This document shows positions 6,745 to 11,182 of a stretch of DNA of 11,182 bases, piece after piece; position 1 is the stretch's first letter, and every line of letters starts with the position of its first letter. The notes beneath the pieces were generated by a model. The model ran no database searches, was not told where the DNA came from, and saw nothing but the letters and a program-made list of their open reading frames with translations. Where the stretch lies: assembly GCA_947380915.1 (NCBI GenBank), contig CANCSY010000084.1:1-11182 (forward strand), read 5' to 3'. The DNA comes from Beijerinckiaceae bacterium. Lineage in GTDB: Bacteria > Pseudomonadota > Alphaproteobacteria > Rhizobiales > Beijerinckiaceae. The position numbers and the translations under genes are program-made.

Positions 6745-8682
6745 GTGGATGACATGATGGCGCCCCTTGAAAAGACCACAAAACCCGATTCGTCCGCGCC
6801 CCTGTTCCACGCAGACACGCCGGACGCGCCCTCCCTCGGTGACTATCGGGCGGTGGAACTGCTGGCTGATCTGGCGGCGCATGCGCAGACCCAAACGCCG
6901 CTCACCATCGGCGTCTTCGGCGCCCCGGGCGCGGGCAAGAGCCACGCGCTGCGCAGCATCGCCAGACGCGCAAGGGGGCTGACCGCCGCCGCCCGCGCGG
7001 ACGGACCCTTTCTGACGCAAGTCCTGACACTCGAATTGAACGCTCGCGCCTTGCAGGGTGACGCAACCACAGGTCTGGCCAACGCACTGCATGGGGCGCT
7101 GCTGGCGCAGGGAGCGGACAGCCCGGCTGCGCGGCTCGACGCAAAAGCCCTTGAGGCGGCCACTGATCCCCAGGCCGCTGCGCAGGAGGCCGCCCGCAAG
7201 CTGGACGACACGGCCCAGCGGGTCGCCAGCGAGCAGCGGGCCCTGGATGAGTTGAAACTTCGCCGCGCGGGCCTCAACGACGCCCTGCTCTCGGGATCCA
7301 CGACGACGCAGGTCGAGGACTATGCGCGGCGCCATCGCAAACAGCTGGAGGTCGCCCTGAAGAGCTTCGGCTTCACCGGCGATGCGGCTGCTGTCTACAA
7401 GGATCTTCTGCGCGAACTGGCGGACCGTCCGGGCCGCCTCGGCGCCTTCGCCAATAGCATCTGGTCCTATGCGGGACAGGCGAAACTGCTGATATGGGCC
7501 ATCGCCTTCTTCCTGATCGCCTATGCCCTGGGTCTGGCGGAGCGCACCAGCGCCGATTGGCTGACGGGCCTGCGCAATGCGGCAGAGGGGGCGAAGGATC
7601 CGGCGAGCTGGATCGAAGGCCATAAACATTGGCTGGCCCATCTGGGCAACGCCGCCATCACCGCCGGCCTGATATGCCTCGCCGTGAACATCTGGCGTGC
7701 GGCGCGCTTCACCATGCCCCTGCTTCAGGGCTTGCGCCTGCTGGAGGAAGACGCGGGCAAACGCCGCAGCGAACTGGACGACCTGATCGCCCGGCAGGGC
7801 AGGCGGCTGGATCAGCTCGGCGCCGAGGCGCAAAAACTCGCCGCCATCGCCCATTCCAATGAAATACGCGCGCGCCAGCCCAGCGCCTCGGGCGCGCCCC
7901 ATCGGCATAATCTGTTCGCCACGCCTGCGAACCAGGCCCAGGGACTGGATGCTGTCGCCTATCTCGCCGCTATCGAGGCCGGACTAGGCGCCCAGGAGGC
8001 GCCCCGGCGCATTGTGGTGCTGCTCGATGGCCTCGAGGCCCTGCCCGCCCCGCAGGCTGCAAGCCTGGTGGATATTGTCCATGATTGCCTCGACCGCCCG
8101 GGCTTTATGCTGGCCCTGGCGGGGGATGCGGACCAGCTCGCAGCGGGCTGGGGCGGCGCCAAGGAAGCGGCCCAAAGACTGGAGCGCTATGTGCAGGCGC
8201 CCTTCAACATCCGCATGATCCGCGACCAGCAGGCCAGCATCGCCTATGCGCATCAATTGCTGGGAGCTGCGCCCGAAACGAAGCAGGCCCCGCTGGACGC
8301 CTCGACCAGCGCGCTCGATCAGCCGCTCAAGCCGATCGAAACCCATTTGCTGGGCAAGCTTGCAAGCCTTTCGGGCGATACGCCCCGCGCGGTGAAGCGC
8401 TATCTGAACGCCTGGCGCCTGGCGCGGCCGATGACGAACGACAGTGGTGCGCTGGCGCTGATGCTCGCCCTCGACAATGGCGCCACTGCTGGCGAACTGG
8501 CGGCCATGGGCGCCGCCATGGATCTGGAGGAGCCCGGCAAGCCCTTGCAGATCCATCCCGGCGAGCCGCGCCTGGCGGCGGCGCTGGCCGCCGTGAACGC
8601 GCTGCGCACATCGCCTCTCACCAACGGGCAGGCCCATGCAGCCTGGATGGTTGCGAGGGACTACAGCCTTCCCTCGGCCTAG
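6745..8682 (+). CDS. KAP-family P-loop NTPase with two transmembrane helices, function unknown
   Basis: 645 residues from the GTG at 6745. Walker A is GAPGAGKS at 59-66 (K65). A charged, probably coiled-coil stretch lies at about 145-180. Two hydrophobic segments, about 248-266 and 299-317, sit between Walker A and Walker B, as in KAP NTPases, and should hold the protein in the inner membrane with its ATPase part in the cytoplasm. Walker B is IVVLLDGLEAL (423-433, D428); the DDLDR form common in KAP is altered, with G at the second position and E431 in place of the later Asp. Downstream, LALAGDADQL, RYVQAPFNI and DTPRAVKRYLN (545-555) match KAP landmarks after Walker B. Some KAP proteins (e.g. 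PifA of plasmid F) act in phage exclusion, but no defence partner is nearby. Base composition looks like that of its neighbours. Family call fairly firm; role not known. Confidence 0.8.
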   Translation: MDDMMAPLEKTTKPDSSAPLFHADTPDAPSLGDYRAVELLADLAAHAQTQTPLTIGVFGAPGAGKSHALRSIARRARGLTAAARADGPFLTQVLTLELNARALQGDATTGLANALHGALLAQGADSPAARLDAKALEAATDPQAAAQEAARKLDDTAQRVASEQRALDELKLRRAGLNDALLSGSTTTQVEDYARRHRKQLEVALKSFGFTGDAAAVYKDLLRELADRPGRLGAFANSIWSYAGQAKLLIWAIAFFLIAYALGLAERTSADWLTGLRNAAEGAKDPASWIEGHKHWLAHLGNAAITAGLICLAVNIWRAARFTMPLLQGLRLLEEDAGKRRSELDDLIARQGRRLDQLGAEAQKLAAIAHSNEIRARQPSASGAPHRHNLFATPANQAQGLDAVAYLAAIEAGLGAQEAPRRIVVLLDGLEALPAPQAASLVDIVHDCLDRPGFMLALAGDADQLAAGWGGAKEAAQRLERYVQAPFNIRMIRDQQASIAYAHQLLGAAPETKQAPLDASTSALDQPLKPIETHLLGKLASLSGDTPRAVKRYLNAWRLARPMTNDSGALALMLALDNGATAGELAAMGAAMDLEEPGKPLQIHPGEPRLAAALAAVNALRTSPLTNGQAHAAWMVARDYSLPSA

Positions 8683-8683
8683 C

Positions 8684-8905
8684 CTAGGAAAGGCGCTCCA
8701 CAGCTTCGCGGGTCAGCGGCTCAAGCCCCGCGCCGCCCGCCGCCGCATGATCCGCGATCTGGCGGCGCATCTTGGGCGTCCAGAAGGAGCGCAGGTGATC
8801 GGCGATCCCCGCCACCGCCTCGTCATGGGGCTGCGACTGGAAGAATTGCGCGATCTGGTTGGCCATGCGGACCAGTTTGTCTTCCGGGGAGGCTGCGCTG
8901 CTCAT
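8684..8905 (-). CDS. fdsD: NAD-dependent formate dehydrogenase, delta subunit
   Basis: Small 73-residue protein of the FdsD family, found at the end of fds operons and needed for full activity or assembly of the molybdenum formate dehydrogenase. Its recognisable pattern is KLVRMANQIAQFF near the N-terminus, then IADHLRSFWTPKMR and a C-terminal GAGLEPLTREAVERL. The ATG overlaps the fdhD stop by four bases (ATGA), so it is the last gene of the fdsA-fdhD-fdsD run. No convincing ribosome site is seen, which fits translation by coupling. Its stop is separated by a single base from the convergent KAP NTPase stop. Confidence 0.92.
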   Translation of the reverse strand: MSSAASPEDKLVRMANQIAQFFQSQPHDEAVAGIADHLRSFWTPKMRRQIADHAAAGGAGLEPLTREAVERLS

Positions 8906-9744
8906 GCGATGCGTCGTCCTTCGCTCTGCAGGTCATCGGTCACGAAAGCGGGATCCGTGAAGCAGATGGCGCCATCGGCGCGCGCCAAAGCCAGAAGCGT
9001 CATGGCGTTGGCCTGCGCCCGCTGGATGGCGAATGTGGTGGGGGCGGAGACGGCGACCAAAGCCCGCGCCCCGAACATGGCCGCCTTTTCCACCATTTCA
9101 TAGGAGCAGCGACTGGTGATGACGACGAAGCCCGACGCAGGGTCAACCCCTGCGCTGAGCAGGGCGCCGATCAGTTTATCCAGCGCATTGTGACGGCCAA
9201 CATCCTCGCGCACGCATAACAACTCGCCCCCATGATCCGCCCAGGCGGCGCCATGCAGGGCGTGGGTGAGCCGATTGAGGGTCTGGCGATCCTCCAGAGC
9301 TTCGAGCGCGCGGCGCACGCTGGATAAAAGCAGATGACCCGGCCCATGGGGCGGCGCACGCGCGATGGGCAGAGCGCCGAGATCATCGACGCCGCAGAGG
9401 CCGCAGCCCGTGCGGCCCGCCAGGTTGCGATTGCGCGCCAGATGGCGTTGCAGCTTGTCGGAGGCGAGCGTCACCACAAGACGCAAGCCCCGCTCCACCT
9501 CTTCAACCACTATTGAGCGAATGTCGGCGGGGCCATCGATGACGCCTTCGCTCACGCTGAAGCCCAGCGCGAAATCTTCGAGATCCTGCGGCGTCGCCAT
9601 CATCACCGCATAGGGCACGGGCGTATAGACGATATTGACGGGAACCTCCACCGCGCAGTCGCGCAGGCCCTTCTCGCGCGGACCGCCAAAGGTGAAGCGC
9701 GTGGTGGGGCGCGTGAGCGCGGCGGGCGCTTTACTCGGCGGCAT
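8902..9744 (-). CDS. fdhD: Formate dehydrogenase accessory sulfurtransferase FdhD (FdsC)
   Basis: FdhD passes sulfur, taken from a cysteine desulfurase, to the molybdenum cofactor before it enters formate dehydrogenase. The product is 280 residues, a normal length. The conserved loop GRTGCGLCGVDDL carries the CxxC pair C114 and C117. EVPVNIVYTPVPY, the DLEDFALGFSVSEGVI segment, REDVGRHNALDKLIG and TSRCSYEMVEKAA are all FdhD landmarks. I chose the ATG at 9744 because GAGG lies 6 bases ahead; ATGs at 9750 and 9789 are also in frame but have worse spacing. With this start it overlaps the end of fdsA by 14 bases. In fds operons this gene is often called fdsC. It ends in an ATGA overlap with fdsD. 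Confidence 0.95.
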   Translation of the reverse strand: MPPSKAPAALTRPTTRFTFGGPREKGLRDCAVEVPVNIVYTPVPYAVMMATPQDLEDFALGFSVSEGVIDGPADIRSIVVEEVERGLRLVVTLASDKLQRHLARNRNLAGRTGCGLCGVDDLGALPIARAPPHGPGHLLLSSVRRALEALEDRQTLNRLTHALHGAAWADHGGELLCVREDVGRHNALDKLIGALLSAGVDPASGFVVITSRCSYEMVEKAAMFGARALVAVSAPTTFAIQRAQANAMTLLALARADGAICFTDPAFVTDDLQSEGRRIA

Positions 9745-11182
9745 CAACATCCTCGCGCGCGATGCGGCGAAGCGACACGCCGGTTTCACGATCCTGATCC
9801 TGCCACGGCGAATAATAATTCGTGCGGCGCACCTGCACCGCCGTGACCTTGTATTCCGGGCAATTGGTGGCCCAATCGGAATTGTCGGTGGTCACCACAT
9901 TGGCGCCGGAATTGGGATGGTGAAAGGTGGTGTAGACCACGCCCGGCTGCATGCGGTCGGTGATGGTGGCGTGCAGCGAGACCTCGCCGATGCGGCTCGC
10001 CAGCGCCACCAGATCGCCCTCGCGAACGCCGCGGCTTTCCGCGTCGAAGGGGTGGATCTCGAGAACGTCTTCTTCATGCCAGGTATTGTTGAGGGTGCGC
10101 CGCGTCTGCGCGCCCACATTGTACTGGGTGAGAATGCGCCCTGTGGTGAGCAACAGCGGAAACAGCGGGCCCGCACGCTCTTCGGTGGCCACGAAATGCG
10201 TGACCATGAAGCGGCCCTTGCCGCGCACGAAATGATCCACATGCATGATCGGCGTGCCACTGGGCGCGGAATCATTGCAGGGCCATTGCACGGAGCCCAG
10301 TTCTTCCAACTTCGCATAGGAGACATTGCGGAAGGTGGGCGTGAGCTTTGCGATCTCGTCCATGATCTCGGCGGGATGATCGTAATGCATCTCGAAGCCC
10401 AGCGCCCTGGCGAAGCCCAGCGTGACCTCCCAATCCGCCAGCCCCGCCATGGGCGCCATGACCTTGCGCACCCGGTTGATGCGCCGCTCGGCGTTGGTGA
10501 AGGTGCCGTCCTTTTCCAGAAAGGACGCGCCGGGGAAGAAGACATGGGCGTATTTCGCGGTCTCGTTGAGGAACAGGTCCTGCACGATCACGCATTCCAT
10601 GGCCTCCAGGCCCGACACCACATGCTTGGTGTCGGGATCGGACTGGGCGATGTCCTCGCCCTGCACATAGATGCCCTTGAAGCCGCCAGCCACGGCCTCG
10701 TCGAGCATGTTGGGAATGCGCATGCCGGGCTCGTGATCCAGCGTCACGCCCCAGAGGGAGCCGAAGAGTTCGCGGGTCGCCTCGTCCGACACATGGCGAT
10801 AGCCGGAGAACTCATGGGGGAAGGAGCCCATGTCGCAGGCGCCCTGCACATTGTTCTGTCCGCGCAGGGGATTGACCCCAACGCCCTCGCGGCCAAGATT
10901 GCCTGTGGCCATCGCCAGATTGGCCATGCCCATGACCATGGTGGAGCCCTGACTGTGCTCCGTGACGCCCAGCCCGTAATAGATGGCGCCATTCCCCCCG
11001 GTGGCGAAGAGCCGCGCGGCGGCGCGCACATCGGCGGGCTTCACGCCGGTGATGGCTTCAACGGCTTCGGGCGCATTCTCCTGCCCCGCGATGAAGCGCG
11101 CCCAGGTTTCGAAGTCAGCGAGGTCGCAGCGCTCGCGCACAAAGGCTTCATCGACAAGCCCCTCGGTCACGATGACATGGGC
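9731..11182 (-). CDS. fdsA: NAD-dependent formate dehydrogenase, alpha (molybdenum catalytic) subunit, C-terminal 483 residues
   Basis: C-terminal half of the bis-MGD subunit that oxidises formate to CO2, with electrons going to NAD+ through the FdsB/FdsG subunits in the cytoplasm. The frame is open at the right edge (AHVIVTEGLVDEAFVRERCD continues in from outside), so a start at 11170 would be artificial. Visible landmarks include GVTEHSQGSTMVMGMANLA, the NPLRGQNNVQGACDMG loop, VQGEDIAQSDPD, FLNETAKYAHVFFPG, and ERRINRVRKVM. The C-terminal molybdopterin-dinucleotide domain is marked by LLTTGRILTQYNVGAQTRR and TTFHHPNSGANVVT. The iron-sulfur N-terminal part and the metal-binding Cys/Sec residue are beyond the window, as presumably are fdsB and fdsG. 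The stop TAA lies inside the start region of fdhD, giving an overlap and likely coupled translation. Confidence 0.95.
   Translation of the reverse strand, partial: AHVIVTEGLVDEAFVRERCDLADFETWARFIAGQENAPEAVEAITGVKPADVRAAARLFATGGNGAIYYGLGVTEHSQGSTMVMGMANLAMATGNLGREGVGVNPLRGQNNVQGACDMGSFPHEFSGYRHVSDEATRELFGSLWGVTLDHEPGMRIPNMLDEAVAGGFKGIYVQGEDIAQSDPDTKHVVSGLEAMECVIVQDLFLNETAKYAHVFFPGASFLEKDGTFTNAERRINRVRKVMAPMAGLADWEVTLGFARALGFEMHYDHPAEIMDEIAKLTPTFRNVSYAKLEELGSVQWPCNDSAPSGTPIMHVDHFVRGKGRFMVTHFVATEERAGPLFPLLLTTGRILTQYNVGAQTRRTLNNTWHEEDVLEIHPFDAESRGVREGDLVALASRIGEVSLHATITDRMQPGVVYTTFHHPNSGANVVTTDNSDWATNCPEYKVTAVQVRRTNYYSPWQDQDRETGVSLRRIAREDVDAAE

Noticed and set aside
6646..7908. Minus-strand 420-codon frame opposite the KAP NTPase
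   Set aside because: Gln/Arg/Gly-rich product without motifs, opposite Walker A and membrane segments in the plus-strand gene.

Overview
The window is high-GC, densely packed DNA. Gene content and order point to an alphaproteobacterium, probably of the Rhizobiales/Hyphomicrobiales. The main pointers are an ArsR-type regulator fused to a SAM-methyltransferase domain ahead of metF and metH, and an fds-type NAD-linked formate dehydrogenase operon in the order fdsA-fdhD-fdsD. The taxonomic call is inference from protein content, not from a marker gene.

Left part, minus strand (1-4548): a three-gene methionine/one-carbon operon reading leftwards. An ArsR-methyltransferase regulator comes first, then metF (5,10-methylenetetrahydrofolate reductase), then metH (cobalamin-dependent methionine synthase, cut by the left edge). 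Both junctions are one-base TGATG overlaps, so translation is probably coupled. MetF makes the 5-methyl-THF that MetH uses to methylate homocysteine, and the regulator is a likely SAM/SAH sensor for the operon. A short imperfect palindrome overlaps the predicted -10 element of the operon promoter, which fits autorepression.

Middle (4549-6633): a 232-bp divergent intergenic region holds that promoter and operator plus a striking separate 27-bp hairpin/palindrome. Reading rightwards are an exported PQQ-dependent sugar/sorbosone-dehydrogenase-like protein and an exported di-haem c4-like cytochrome. They overlap by ATGA and probably form a periplasmic dehydrogenase and its electron acceptor.

Next (6745-8682, plus strand): a stand-alone KAP-family P-loop NTPase with two transmembrane helices between Walker A and a diverged Walker B. 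Its function is unknown and it is the least explained gene here. It ends one base from a convergent operon.

Right part, minus strand (8684-11182): the 3' end of a formate dehydrogenase operon, with fdsA (C-terminal part only), fdhD/fdsC (sulfurtransferase for the molybdenum cofactor) and fdsD (delta subunit), all overlapping. I saw no tRNA, rRNA, CRISPR array, insertion sequence or prophage. The most novel candidates are the regulator-operator arrangement, the intergenic palindrome and the orphan KAP NTPase; none clearly amounts to a new system.
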